Of a stretch of 43,311 nt of DNA, positions 25,756 through 34,339 are shown in pieces. The notes under the pieces are model-generated. The model was not told the DNA's origin and did no database searches. It saw only the letters and a program-made list of their open reading frames with translations. The stretch comes from CBFHWY01 sp965659675 (lineage in GTDB: Bacteria; Bacteroidota; Bacteroidia; Flavobacteriales_G; Salibacteraceae): contig CBFHWY010000013.1 in NCBI GenBank assembly GCA_965659675.1, positions 1 to 43,311 of the forward strand, written 5' to 3'. The translations under genes were made by a program, and so were the position numbers. How positions within the stretch are numbered: the first letter of the stretch is position 1; each line of letters begins with the position of its first letter.

Positions 25756-26627
25756 CACGATATTGCTATAATTTTTGATCTTAGGCTTTGTACCATTTCA
25801 GACATTTTATCGATGTCTTCATTGGCAATGTTAGCTTCACGTACATTTACTATGCCATTTTCGTCACGAATACCTTCAAGGTTGTTATAAAATGACTCGA
25901 ATTCTTTGAGGGCTTCAAGTACAAAATCAATATCACTGATATCGCGATCGCTTGATTCCATGGCTTTAATAAGGTTAGACATGATGTTCATTTGCTCAAC
26001 AAGACGCTTAGCAATATCCTCCTTATTTTCCTTATTGAAAGCGTTTACACCCAGGTACATTCCCTCAACCCACGCTCCGGCAAAGATCACATAAGTTTGT
26101 TCCTGAAGATCATTCTCCTCAACGAAATAGTCAGTGTTTTCCTGAATCTCAACTAATAGATTAAGAACACTATCTCTATTGTCAATATTTTGTTCAAATC
26201 GATTGTAGAGGTTTTGATCTGTAAAGATCGAGCCATAACCAATACCTTCAGATAGATCCTTTACTGCTTTTAAGAACTGTAGAGACTTTGGTCCCTGACC
26301 ATTAAGAATACAATAAGCGAGATCTGCAGAGTACACTCCAAAATTGATGAGTTTAGCATTCTTGGTTACGTACTGTCCAGCGTTAGCCGGATCAGCAACA
26401 ACTCCTTCAACATAACCTAGTCCAGATCTTTGAAACAAGGTGCCAATTTGAAGGGCTGAGGGAATGATAAAGGCTTCTGCTTCCATTTCGCCTTCACCAG
26501 ACTCTTCTTGTAGGAACTCATCCTGCACATCGCTTTCAGGGCTTTCTGAAGAACTATTGTCTTCACCACTTCCACAAGAGAAGAAGAGGAAGCTTAGAAT
26601 TAGGGTGTAGAAAAAATTTCTTTTCAT
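25755..26627 (-). CDS. Module copy 3, acidic lipoprotein (partner A3)
   Basis: The 290-residue product has a lipobox ending in Cys18 (LFFSC), an acidic Ser-rich linker of about 30 residues, then a mostly helical domain. It shares with A1 and A2 the motifs I[IL]PSA-x-I-G-x-L, GVYSADLAYC, RFEQNIDNRDSVL and IFAGAWVEGMYLG (about residue 180). The domain is conserved in many Bacteroidota lipoproteins of unknown function, as I recall; no biochemical role can be given. The acidic residues right after the cysteine are compatible with a Bacteroidota surface-export signal, which is inference. It is coupled to the B3 gene. Confidence 0.8.
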   Translation of the reverse strand: MKRNFFYTLILSFLFFSCGSGEDNSSSESPESDVQDEFLQEESGEGEMEAEAFIIPSALQIGTLFQRSGLGYVEGVVADPANAGQYVTKNAKLINFGVYSADLAYCILNGQGPKSLQFLKAVKDLSEGIGYGSIFTDQNLYNRFEQNIDNRDSVLNLLVEIQENTDYFVEENDLQEQTYVIFAGAWVEGMYLGVNAFNKENKEDIAKRLVEQMNIMSNLIKAMESSDRDISDIDFVLEALKEFESFYNNLEGIRDENGIVNVREANIANEDIDKMSEMVQSLRSKIIAIS

Positions 26628-26643
26628 AATAATACGATTGATG

Positions 26644-26651
26644 CAAAGTTA
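26644..26651 (-). promoter_or_regulatory. Possible internal -7 box for module copy 3
   Basis: TAACTTTG matches TAnnTTTG on the minus strand, overlapping the stop of B2, 16 nt before the A3 ATG at 26627. A TTG lies 23 nt upstream, at the limit of spacing. It would let copy 3 be transcribed apart from copies 1 and 2. Confidence 0.4.
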
Positions 26652-27113
26652 ATGTTTGAAACCGGAATAGAACACAACACATCCAGAACTGCTTTCTCCA
26701 AATCCAGTTTGGGAGCTGGCAGGTATGACATAATTGATGAATATTCGATTGTTCACTTTGGTTTTAGGTGGATCATAGACCACCAGATCTTTACCTTTTT
26801 CTGCCTCGTAAATGAGTTTTCTTCCTTCAAACTTAGCAGGAGCATTCCAAATTTGAATTTTAACATCTTCTGGCAAAGCAGCAGTGTTAAACACAAATCG
26901 ATACTCTGACCCCCTAAATAGCGGAATTTGTATTTCTTTAAACTGAGATTCCGTACCAAACTCAATTCGGGAAACCTTGAATGCGTAGTATTTATAAGGC
27001 TTCAGCAAGTCTTCGCAGTCCTTTTTGATGTCCTCCCAGTTACAGCTACCATCGGCGCTCATTATCAGAGCGGCCAGACCAAACAGCGCAATATTTCGCA
27101 AGATATTTTTCAA
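26649..27113 (-). CDS. Module copy 2, small secreted protein (partner B2)
   Basis: The 154-residue protein has a signal-like N-terminus (MKNILRNIALFGLAALIMSA) and the B-family layout: an N-terminal Cys (SCNWEDIKKDCEDLL), PYKYYAFKVSRIEFG, YRFVFNTAALPEDVKIQIW, and C-terminal SSGCVVFYSGFKH. The start is a TTG at 27113 that overlaps the TGA of A2 (TTGA), an unusual coupling; no ATG is available near the signal sequence. It is shorter than B1 and B3. Function unknown. Confidence 0.75.
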   Translation of the reverse strand: MKNILRNIALFGLAALIMSADGSCNWEDIKKDCEDLLKPYKYYAFKVSRIEFGTESQFKEIQIPLFRGSEYRFVFNTAALPEDVKIQIWNAPAKFEGRKLIYEAEKGKDLVVYDPPKTKVNNRIFINYVIPASSQTGFGESSSGCVVFYSGFKH

Positions 27114-28006
27114 GCTTCGATCTTGTTTAATATGATCCTGTTTCTAAAATTTTGCAACTCTGAACTCAATTGCTCAAGCTCCTTGTAAGGAATAGCTGTC
27201 TCAACAAGACCATAGTCTCCCTTGCTGAAGGCTTCCGTTTCTTTAACGATGGAGAAGATCTTTTCTAACTCACTACTGATCTTCTTTATGTATGGTTCAT
27301 CATCTGGATGATTTTGCATACCCTCAACAATATTCTCCAGCAGGCAGGCCTGCTCAAATAATCGTCGAGCGAGTTCTTCACTTTTACCATCAGAATGACT
27401 CTTAAGCCCCATGTACATTCCTTCCAACCAGGCTCCAGTGAAGATCACCATAACAGTGTGTTCTTCATTGGTTCTTTCGATATACATATCTGTTCTTTCC
27501 TCAATTTCCAGAACCAAAAAGAGAACTGAGTCTTTATTCTCGATGTTTTTCTCAAATCTTTCAAGAATAGATTCACTGTTAAACACTGCACCCATTCCTG
27601 TTTCCTCCGAGAGCTGCTTTAAGACCTTTATATATTGTTTGCTTACATCGTTCTGATCTTTGAGCACATTAAAGAAGAGATCGGCTGAGTAGACCCCAAA
27701 ATTCAGAAGCTTAGCATTCTTTGAATTATACAGGTTAACGTTCCCAGGGTCATTGCAAACCCCATCTTCGAATGTTAAGCCAGCCCTCTGAAGCAGGGAG
27801 CTGATGTGAAAAGCAGAAGGAAGAATGAAAGTGTTGTCTTCCAGTTTGATCTCCTTTTCTTCGCTTTCCTCTTCTTTGCTTACATCATCGAGAATCTCTT
27901 GCTCAATGTTGCCGGAATTCTCATTATCGCTTTCGTTTCCTTCATTGCCTGAACAGGCAAAAAGAAAAAGTACGACAGAAAATAGAAAGGCTGAACGTTG
28001 GAGCAT
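27110..28006 (-). CDS. Module copy 2, acidic lipoprotein (partner A2)
   Basis: The 298-residue lipoprotein (lipobox LFACS, Cys18) has the longest acidic linker of the three (NEGNESDNENSG, then EEESEEKEIKLED). The helical domain keeps LPSAFHISSLLQRAGL, FGVYSADLFFNVL, RFEKNIENKDSVL and IFTGAWLEGMYMG, in the same order as in A1 and A3. In the GAW block the alanine/glycine before W differs between copies, while W-[IVL]-E-G-M is invariant. It starts 9 nt after the B1 stop and overlaps B2 by 4 nt. Function unknown. Confidence 0.8.
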   Translation of the reverse strand: MLQRSAFLFSVVLFLFACSGNEGNESDNENSGNIEQEILDDVSKEEESEEKEIKLEDNTFILPSAFHISSLLQRAGLTFEDGVCNDPGNVNLYNSKNAKLLNFGVYSADLFFNVLKDQNDVSKQYIKVLKQLSEETGMGAVFNSESILERFEKNIENKDSVLFLVLEIEERTDMYIERTNEEHTVMVIFTGAWLEGMYMGLKSHSDGKSEELARRLFEQACLLENIVEGMQNHPDDEPYIKKISSELEKIFSIVKETEAFSKGDYGLVETAIPYKELEQLSSELQNFRNRIILNKIEA

Positions 28007-28015
28007 GTGGTAATC

Positions 28016-28510
28016 TTAAAAGTTCTCGTATCCCGAGCCCATAACGATACATCCTTTTTGGGTGATATCGTCCTCAGATTCTTCAATAGCCGGAATGATA
28101 TAATCAATATACACTCTGTTATTCAGGTAGTCTTCCCCAAGCTCAAATGTAAATTGCTTTTCCGACGATTCAGTGATCAACGTAGCACCGTCACGCAGTC
28201 CTCTTGGCTTGTCATAAACCTGCACTTTGATCTCCTTGGGCAATCCTTCAGTGTTGATCACAAATTTGTATTTGTTATCAAAGAACAAAGGTGCCGCGAT
28301 AGATTTTACTTGATCATAATGCTTAAAGATAACACGTGTGGTGGTTGTTTTTTCATAGCGAAAAGGAACCATTTCTTGCTTCACTGAAGCCGTTGACTCG
28401 TCTCTTTTACAAGTGTCGTTCTCTTTTTCTTTCTTACCCCCTGCAAAGGCAAGAAGGCCGATAGAAGCAATTGTCAGTGATAATATTAAAACTCTTCTCA
28501 TCTCAATCAT
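28016..28510 (-). CDS. Module copy 1, small secreted protein (partner B1)
   Basis: The 164-residue protein is a B-family member: hydrophobic N-terminus, a Cys (NDTCKRDE), EMVPFRYEKTTTTRVIFKHYD, KYKFVINTEGLPKEIKVQVYD, EKQFTFELGED, IDYIIPA and KGCIVMGSGYENF. It is closest to B3 by eye. ATG 28510 lies 5 nt after the A1 stop; ATG 28501 (MRRVLIL) gives a more standard signal peptide and may be the true start. A periplasmic or surface location is inferred. Function unknown. Confidence 0.78.
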   Translation of the reverse strand: MIEMRRVLILSLTIASIGLLAFAGGKKEKENDTCKRDESTASVKQEMVPFRYEKTTTTRVIFKHYDQVKSIAAPLFFDNKYKFVINTEGLPKEIKVQVYDKPRGLRDGATLITESSEKQFTFELGEDYLNNRVYIDYIIPAIEESEDDITQKGCIVMGSGYENF

Positions 28511-28515
28511 ATTTT

Positions 28516-29376
28516 TTATCCCTTGAGGATCTCTCCTCTAATTGTTTCAACTTTTTTAGATATTTCAGTTACATGTTCGTCTGAAATTCTATAACCTCTT
28601 CTTCCCTTGTTGTCTTCGAGCTCAATTTTATCGTAATAGGCGTAGAGAGCATCAAGAGAAGACTTGATTTGGTCAAGTTTCTCAGATGAACGATCACTCT
28701 TATTCAATAATCCTACCACATTTTCCAAAATTGTCATTTGCTCAGCAATTCTGGCGTCTACAGAGTTACCTTCTTCCTTTGGTGAGTTAGCACCAAGGTG
28801 CATTCCCTCAATCCATCCACCAGCAAAAATGATTGCTTCAAGATCATCCTGACTATTTTCATGAATGTGCATGTCAACCCTATCCTGAACATCTATCAAA
28901 AGCGTGAACAAGCTATCTTGATTGCCAAGGTTGTTCTCAAAACGCTGGAGCAGATTGGTACCTTCAAAGACTGAAGACATTCCAATAGCATCTGTCAGGG
29001 TTTTGATCTGTGTAAGAAACTCCTTAGCCTCCTGGGTTTGCCCGTTAAGGACACAGTAGGTCATGTCCGCAAAGTACACACCAAGAGCAAGTGCTTTTTG
29101 ATCTGTAGTTCCGTAAGAATCTGTGTTCTCAATTGAAGCAACCACACCAGACTGATATTTAAGTCCGGCATTCTTAAAGATTGAACCGATCTGAAGTGGA
29201 GAGGGCAATAGAAATACCTGTTCTTCGGCTGGTTCTTCTTCAATATCAATCTCAAGTTCTTGATCAACCATCCCTTCTTCAATTTCATTACTGATATCGG
29301 GATTTTCTTTCTTTTCACCAGAGCAAGCGAAGAGCAGGCCAGAAGCCAGAAAAAGCGCTAATAGTTTTGTTTTCAT
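28516..29376 (-). CDS. Module copy 1, acidic lipoprotein (partner A1), first gene of the six-gene array
   Basis: The 286-residue lipoprotein (LLFACS, Cys18) has an acidic linker (SNEIEEGMVDQELEIDIEEE) and the shared domain with LPSPLQIGSIFKNAGLKY, LALGVYFADMTYCVL, RFENNLGNQDSLF and IFAGGWIEGMHLGANS. It is the upstream gene of the array, so the main promoter should lie in 29377-29420, where a weak TATATTCG box (29400-29407) is seen. The three A copies are diverged but collinear, so the duplication is not recent. Function unknown. Confidence 0.8.
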   Translation of the reverse strand: MKTKLLALFLASGLLFACSGEKKENPDISNEIEEGMVDQELEIDIEEEPAEEQVFLLPSPLQIGSIFKNAGLKYQSGVVASIENTDSYGTTDQKALALGVYFADMTYCVLNGQTQEAKEFLTQIKTLTDAIGMSSVFEGTNLLQRFENNLGNQDSLFTLLIDVQDRVDMHIHENSQDDLEAIIFAGGWIEGMHLGANSPKEEGNSVDARIAEQMTILENVVGLLNKSDRSSEKLDQIKSSLDALYAYYDKIELEDNKGRRGYRISDEHVTEISKKVETIRGEILKG

Positions 29377-29399
29377 CTAGGTAATATTTTTTCTTGCCA

Positions 29400-29407
29400 C
29401 GAATATA
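29400..29407 (-). promoter_or_regulatory. Weak -7-like box for the module array
   Basis: TATATTCG on the minus strand is one base from TAnnTTTG, 23 nt before the A1 ATG. No -33 sequence is recognisable, so this is a tentative assignment. Confidence 0.25.
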
Positions 29408-29463
29408 TAAAAAGATTGACTGCTAAGCCTATGAATGCCCTATGCTGTGGGACTGACGAGGGT

Positions 29464-29493
29464 TTTGTCAGTTTGAGACTTTTTATACTTTTG
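29464..29493 (+). promoter_or_regulatory. Promoter of the Na+/H+ antiporter gene
   Basis: TTTG (29464-29467) and TACTTTTG (29486-29493) are separated by exactly 18 nt, a full match to the Bacteroidota -33/-7 consensus. Transcription should start near 29500, giving a leader of about 20 nt before the ATG at 29521. It lies inside the longer open frame from 29416 and rules that start out. Confidence 0.7.
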
Positions 29494-29520
29494 GATTCAT
29501 CCCAAACTCAATTAGAAACC

Positions 29521-30852
29521 ATGTCTTTACTAACTATACTAATGAATGCCGGGGCAGAATCTTCTGGAATGGGCGTTCTTGACCTGATTGCACTGCTCGT
29601 TTTTTTGGCTGCAGTTTTTACTTTTATTAACATTCATTACATAAGACTTCCACAGACCATTGGTTTGATGTTATTGGCCATAGCGATGTCAATTTCGATT
29701 GTTGGGATCGGATTTTTCTACCCTCCATTGAAAGAAGGGGCTAGCGATATCATGCAAAACTTTGATTTTACAGATGTACTGCTGAATATTATGTTGAACT
29801 TCCTGCTTTTTGCTGGGGCCTTGCATGTTGACTTTCTCAAACTTAAGGAAGAAGGCGCGCCGGTGTTAATATTGGCAACCGTTGGTACCTTGATCTCAAC
29901 CTTTTTGGTGGCAACAGGAATGTACTATGTCATCCAAATGCTTGGCATTCCCTTTGAAGTTGAATATATCCACTGTCTTCTTTTCGGGGCATTGATATCT
30001 CCAACAGATCCAATTGCAGTACTGGCAATTTTGAAAACAACGAATATTTCAAAAAACTTATCAATCAAAATTGAAGGAGAATCACTCTTTAATGATGGTA
30101 TCGGTGTTGTCGTATTCTTAACCATCCTCTCTGTTGCGCAAGCCTCAGGAGGAGGTGGAGAAGCACCAGACACCGCATCTGTGTTAGGCTTGTTCGGGCA
30201 GGAAGTATTTGGAGGAGTTCTGATGGGACTTGCGCTGGGTTTCTTTGGCTACTATATCCTTGAAGTGATTGATAATGAGCACATGGAGTTAGAAGTGCTT
30301 ACCACACTATCATTGGTTCTTGTAGGAGGACAGATCGCATCAGCATTTCACCTATCCGGACCGCTTTGTATGGTGGTAATGGGTCTGGTGATTGGTCAAG
30401 GTAACAGTGAAGATACCGAGGAAGAGGGCATCGCAGGTGAATATGTGCTCAAATTCTGGGAGCTTGTAGATGAGGCAATGAATGCCATTCTCTTCATCCT
30501 GATCGGTCTTCAAATCCTCGTCATTGCCTTCGAACTAAATTACCTGTACGCTGGTCTGATCGCAATATTCGTGACACTGCTTTGCCGTTTCGTTGGAATC
30601 GGAATTCCATTGATTGTGATGAGTTTCTTCAGAAAGATGGAAAAAGGAACTATTCCTATCCTTACCTGGGGTGGACTAAGAGGGGGATTATCGGTAGCAT
30701 TGGCGCTGTCATTGCACAACCAACTTCCAGGAGAAGATGGTAACAAGGTGGCAGACTTTCTTACGGCAATCACATACGTTGTAGCGCTGTTCTCTATTCT
30801 TGTCCAGGGTCTGACGATTGAGAAACTGGTAAAAAGCTATACAACCAAATAA
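29521..30852 (+). CDS. CPA1-family Na+(K+)/H+ antiporter
   Basis: CPA1 antiporters exchange Na+ or K+ for protons across the inner membrane, controlling pH and salt. The 443-residue protein has about twelve membrane segments. Diagnostic motifs are GALISPTDPIAVLAILK and EGESLFNDGIGVVVFL, with the ND pair of the transport site. ATG 29521 was chosen because a strong promoter (29464-29493) lies between it and the earlier ATG at 29416. It is followed by a strong terminator. The last C-terminal portion is short, so there is no large cytoplasmic regulatory tail. The ion preference is not determinable. Confidence 0.9.
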   Translation: MSLLTILMNAGAESSGMGVLDLIALLVFLAAVFTFINIHYIRLPQTIGLMLLAIAMSISIVGIGFFYPPLKEGASDIMQNFDFTDVLLNIMLNFLLFAGALHVDFLKLKEEGAPVLILATVGTLISTFLVATGMYYVIQMLGIPFEVEYIHCLLFGALISPTDPIAVLAILKTTNISKNLSIKIEGESLFNDGIGVVVFLTILSVAQASGGGGEAPDTASVLGLFGQEVFGGVLMGLALGFFGYYILEVIDNEHMELEVLTTLSLVLVGGQIASAFHLSGPLCMVVMGLVIGQGNSEDTEEEGIAGEYVLKFWELVDEAMNAILFILIGLQILVIAFELNYLYAGLIAIFVTLLCRFVGIGIPLIVMSFFRKMEKGTIPILTWGGLRGGLSVALALSLHNQLPGEDGNKVADFLTAITYVVALFSILVQGLTIEKLVKSYTTK

Positions 30853-30883
30853 GTAGTCGAAGACGTACTCAAAATATTTCATC

Positions 30884-30913
30884 AGCCCTGCACTTTTGTG
30901 CGGGGCTTTTTTT
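30884..30913 (+). terminator. Rho-independent terminator of the antiporter gene
   Basis: A 10-bp stem (AGCCCTGCAC at 30884-30893 with GTGCGGGGCT at 30898-30907, one G-T wobble) closes a TTTT loop and is followed by seven T. The minus strand has no comparable T-run, so it is mainly one-directional. Confidence 0.88.
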
Positions 30914-31220
30914 GCATTATTGATACTGCTTCACCCTGGCTTATAATGGCTCCCATGGGACAATGAGATTTAGCTTGATGGAAGCTAGCTGCTTCTTTCA
31001 AAGACCTTAATGAGGGCTGTGTTTAGCCTATGTCTTCAGTAAAGTCTTACTCTATTGACTCGACTGCACTGTATTGGTTTAAGCCTCTGGTCTTATGACT
31101 TAGCTGTAGTTCATTTACTTTACCATATGAGATCATTTGTTTACCTAAGATCAGGGTGGAAGATGCCGATGATCAACATCGGAGAGGAAATGAATAGAAA
31201 GTGAATTAAAGAAAAGACTC
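30914..31220. other. Convergent intergenic region without a recognisable gene
   Basis: About 310 bases lie between the antiporter terminator and the stop of the ABC transporter gene. Only short inverted repeats are seen, such as CCGATG-ATCAA-CATCGG at 31166-31182, which has no T-run. A roughly 30-codon open stretch on the minus strand (starting near 31130) has no start context or family signal. I see no tRNA or riboswitch. Confidence 0.6.
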
Positions 31221-34200
31221 TTAAGAATGTCTGCGCGTAAAGAGCTCAACAAACTTTTTCAGAAGGTCATTAAAGAGCGCGAAGATCAGGAAGGCGGTCA
31301 TCAACCAGATCACCGCAATATTCGCCCAGTAGGTGTCTACTCGTTGTCCGAAGATAAGCTTGGTAGGAGCAAAGAAGTGAGCTCTAAAGCCTTTTGCGTC
31401 ACGGTAAACCGGGTTGTTTTGCTGAACTAGCTCGTTATCGATCTCAACAAGAGATTCAAGTTCCAATTTGTTGGTCACCAGGTCTCGTAGACTCTCGTTT
31501 CGGTAATTCTGCTTAAGCGCATTGAACCCACCTTCATCTTCAAACTTACGATTCAACTTGGAAAATACCTTATCCTTTTTAGAGGTGGTGACGTTGTAAA
31601 CTTTAACATAGAAAGTACGCAAGCGATCCAGGTGGTATTCCAACTCGTCAATTACATCGTCATTGATCTTATCCGGGTAGAGCATATCTACTTGCTCGAA
31701 CTGGATCTTAGAAGTGATCTCATTCTGTTTTTCGATCTCATTTCGGATAAGAGCCAAATTGTTCTCTAACTCTTCTGGTTTGTCACCTTTCTCTATATGA
31801 TTCTCTACAAATCCGAGTTTAGCTCTTAATCTCGGAACCCAGTATGCCTTTTTATAATCGGCCATCATGAGCTCTTTATCATAAGGGTAGATGTACTTTT
31901 CAAAATCATTTTGGGTAAATTGTCTAACCGATAATGCTTCAAATGCCCATCTACTTGCCATTACCTCGCCGATAAAAGGCACAACAGTTCTTGAGCCAAT
32001 TACAGGGTTTAGCTTGTCGAATTTCACAATAACACCACTAAAGATCAGTTGGGGGATAATGAGAAAAGGGATCAGAATATAAATGGTTACCGCCGATTTG
32101 AAACTCGCAGATATATTTAACCCAAGCACATTGGCAAAACAGGCGGCCGAAAATAGCACCAGCCAGTAGTCGCTCAACATTCCATCCACACCAAGAATTG
32201 TATTTCCCACCAAGACAAAGGTGAGAGTCTGAATCGCCGAGAGGACAAACATGATCACGATCTTTGAAAAGAGATAGGAACCATTACTCAGATTAAGGAA
32301 CTTCTCACGTTTTCTGATCTTTTGATCCCTAATGATCTCCTCAGCACTAACAGTAAGGCCTACAAACAGTGCTACGACAACTGCCATAAACATAAAAGCA
32401 GGTATGTTTTCATTTTCCAGGAAGATATATTCTCCACCCTTATCTACTTGCCTGAAGCGAATAAAGTATGCTAATACAAAGGCCAGTACTGGAGATTCCA
32501 GCATATTGATCAGCATATACTGTTTGTCGGTAAGCTTCGAAAGAACGTCCCGGGTAACGAATACCTTGAATTGCTTAAATAGATTTGGGATGTTGAAGAA
32601 GTTCCTTGGCGGATTTGGAGGATCCTGAATGTCCTTTAGTTTAGGCTTTAGTTTCTCCTTGTACTTTTCCTCCCACTCATCTGGGTTGACCTTGCGTTGA
32701 AAGGTCAGGTTTCCGTATTCATCAACGATCTTAGCTTCAACGATGTTGAAGATCTCTTCTGGGTTTACGTGTCCTGCTCCATCACTCTCATGCAGATTGG
32801 CATAACCCGCTTCAGCCTTGAAATAATTGATACCATCAATAGGATTGCCGTAGAAGGTCATTCTTCCACCAAGATCCAATATGATGAGTTTGTCGAACAT
32901 CTTAAGGATGTCAGACGAGGGTTGGTGAATTACCGTAAAGATCAGTTTCCCTTTGAGAGATAGCTCTTTCAGTAGATCCATGATGTTCTCTGAATCTCTA
33001 CTCGATAGCCCAGAGGTGGGCTCATCAGCAAAAAGAACGGGTGGCTGTCTGATCAATTCAAGAGCGATATTTAATCTTTTTCGTTGCCCACCACTAATGG
33101 TCTTATCCATAGGCGAGCCTACCTTCAGATTTGCAGTTGACTCTAGCCCCAGATCTTTGAGCATGCCGTTCACCATCTGGTGGATCTCCTGGTTGGATTT
33201 ATTCGCGAAGCAAAGCTTGGTGTTGTAGTAAAGGTTTTGAAATACGGTCAGTTCTTCGATTAAAAGATCATCCTGTGGCACATAACCAATGATACCTTCC
33301 ACATCATTGCTTGGATCGTTGATGTCATATCCGTTTATACTTACCAGGCCATGTGTGGGATTGTATAGTCCGTTGAGAACATTCAGTAAAGTGGATTTTC
33401 CGGTTCCTGAGCCACCCATGATACCAATGAGTCCGCCAGCTTCCTCAATGATGTCCATCTTGTGAAGACCAATATTTCCACCTTTGAACCTATACTCAAT
33501 GTCTTTCGCTTTGAATACGATCTTTTCACCTTCCTGCGTATCGAGAAATGAATTCACGATATCTGAGAAGTAGATAGGGGGGACCTTTGGACTTCTTATC
33601 GAGCTACCCGTAGTGATCACATAACTTTTCTTGTTGGAGATCACCTGTCCGTTAAGGAAAAGGTTGTCTTCTCCAAAGTAACGCATCACGAACATATTCA
33701 CCTTGGGAAAGCGCTTGATCACAACTTCCTTGGTCAGGTTCTGTATACTCTTAACTCGAACATTATTTAGACCCTGAACTTCACCGTGATGATTGAAAAT
33801 CAGCAGGTTCTTGTCATCGGGAAGTTTTGAGACCTCTTTTCTCTCCAAAAAGTTCACAAGTTGTTCGAACTCCTGATCATCAATTCTGAAGCTGGCAGAA
33901 ACCAGTTTTAAGAAATTGAATTCGTGATCTGATATATTCTCATCCGCAAAGATGTACTCGATCAGCCTGATGAGAATAACGATCTTTTGCTTTTGCTGAA
34001 GGTCTAGATTGATCTTTCGACCAACCTCATTAACGACCTCGTCGTCTACCTCTTCAGTGACTTCATCATTTTTAGAACCATCCGCAGTGATGCCGTGATA
34101 CTTCTCGACGTAGTGATCGTAAACTTTGATGTACTTCTTGGCGATTTCGGAATTGAGCTCAGATTCAAGGTAGGTTTTAACGATATTCCTACTCTCGTTA

Positions 34201-34268
34201 GTAATGTCGTTGACATCCGATGCCAACGCGAACAATTGCATTAGGGCTCTAAGAAGTTCTTCGCTCAT
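31221..34268 (-). CDS. ABCG-like ABC transporter with extra N-terminal domains
   Basis: The 1015-residue half-transporter has an unusual N-terminal extension of about 260 residues. It comprises a helical region (about 1-145) resembling TerB-like domains, with DENISDHEFNFLKLVSASF, and a region (about 155-235) reminiscent of FHA-type folds (LFLNGQVISNKKSYVITTG). Both assignments are tentative. The ATPase follows: Walker A GGSGTGKST (285-293), signature ISGGQRKRLN (391-400), Walker B VLFADEP (411-417) and H-loop His448. ABC2-type membrane helices start near residue 600, and one last helix sits at the C-terminus after a coiled charged region. The order ATPase-then-membrane matches ABCG exporters. 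ATG 34268 is set by the promoter at 34305-34334. Substrate unknown. Confidence 0.85.
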   Translation of the reverse strand: MSEELLRALMQLFALASDVNDITNESRNIVKTYLESELNSEIAKKYIKVYDHYVEKYHGITADGSKNDEVTEEVDDEVVNEVGRKINLDLQQKQKIVILIRLIEYIFADENISDHEFNFLKLVSASFRIDDQEFEQLVNFLERKEVSKLPDDKNLLIFNHHGEVQGLNNVRVKSIQNLTKEVVIKRFPKVNMFVMRYFGEDNLFLNGQVISNKKSYVITTGSSIRSPKVPPIYFSDIVNSFLDTQEGEKIVFKAKDIEYRFKGGNIGLHKMDIIEEAGGLIGIMGGSGTGKSTLLNVLNGLYNPTHGLVSINGYDINDPSNDVEGIIGYVPQDDLLIEELTVFQNLYYNTKLCFANKSNQEIHQMVNGMLKDLGLESTANLKVGSPMDKTISGGQRKRLNIALELIRQPPVLFADEPTSGLSSRDSENIMDLLKELSLKGKLIFTVIHQPSSDILKMFDKLIILDLGGRMTFYGNPIDGINYFKAEAGYANLHESDGAGHVNPEEIFNIVEAKIVDEYGNLTFQRKVNPDEWEEKYKEKLKPKLKDIQDPPNPPRNFFNIPNLFKQFKVFVTRDVLSKLTDKQYMLINMLESPVLAFVLAYFIRFRQVDKGGEYIFLENENIPAFMFMAVVVALFVGLTVSAEEIIRDQKIRKREKFLNLSNGSYLFSKIVIMFVLSAIQTLTFVLVGNTILGVDGMLSDYWLVLFSAACFANVLGLNISASFKSAVTIYILIPFLIIPQLIFSGVIVKFDKLNPVIGSRTVVPFIGEVMASRWAFEALSVRQFTQNDFEKYIYPYDKELMMADYKKAYWVPRLRAKLGFVENHIEKGDKPEELENNLALIRNEIEKQNEITSKIQFEQVDMLYPDKINDDVIDELEYHLDRLRTFYVKVYNVTTSKKDKVFSKLNRKFEDEGGFNALKQNYRNESLRDLVTNKLELESLVEIDNELVQQNNPVYRDAKGFRAHFFAPTKLIFGQRVDTYWANIAVIWLMTAFLIFALFNDLLKKFVELFTRRHS

Positions 34269-34304
34269 ATCTAACCAGCCGAAAAGGCGCGCACTAAGGG
34301 CTCT

Positions 34305-34334
34305 CAAATTTATACAAGCTCGCTTAACATACAA
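34305..34334 (-). promoter_or_regulatory. Promoter of the ABCG-like transporter gene
   Basis: On the minus strand TTG (34332-34334) and TAAATTTG (34305-34312) are 19 nt apart, a good match to consensus. The leader would be about 30 nt to the ATG at 34268. The promoter sits between the smpB stop and this gene, so the transporter is not just read through from smpB. Confidence 0.6.
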
Positions 34335-34339
34335 GCTTT

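Noticed and set aside
29416..29520. Longer antiporter start at 29416
   Set aside because: A full -33/-7 promoter lies within this stretch, so the ATG at 29521 is the better start.
31030..31130. Short minus-strand open frame of about 30 codons in the intergenic region
   Set aside because: No start context, no homology-like pattern and no neighbour support.
31166..31182. Hairpin CCGATG-ATCAA-CATCGG as terminator of the ABC gene
   Set aside because: The stem is only 6 bp and no T-run follows on the minus strand.
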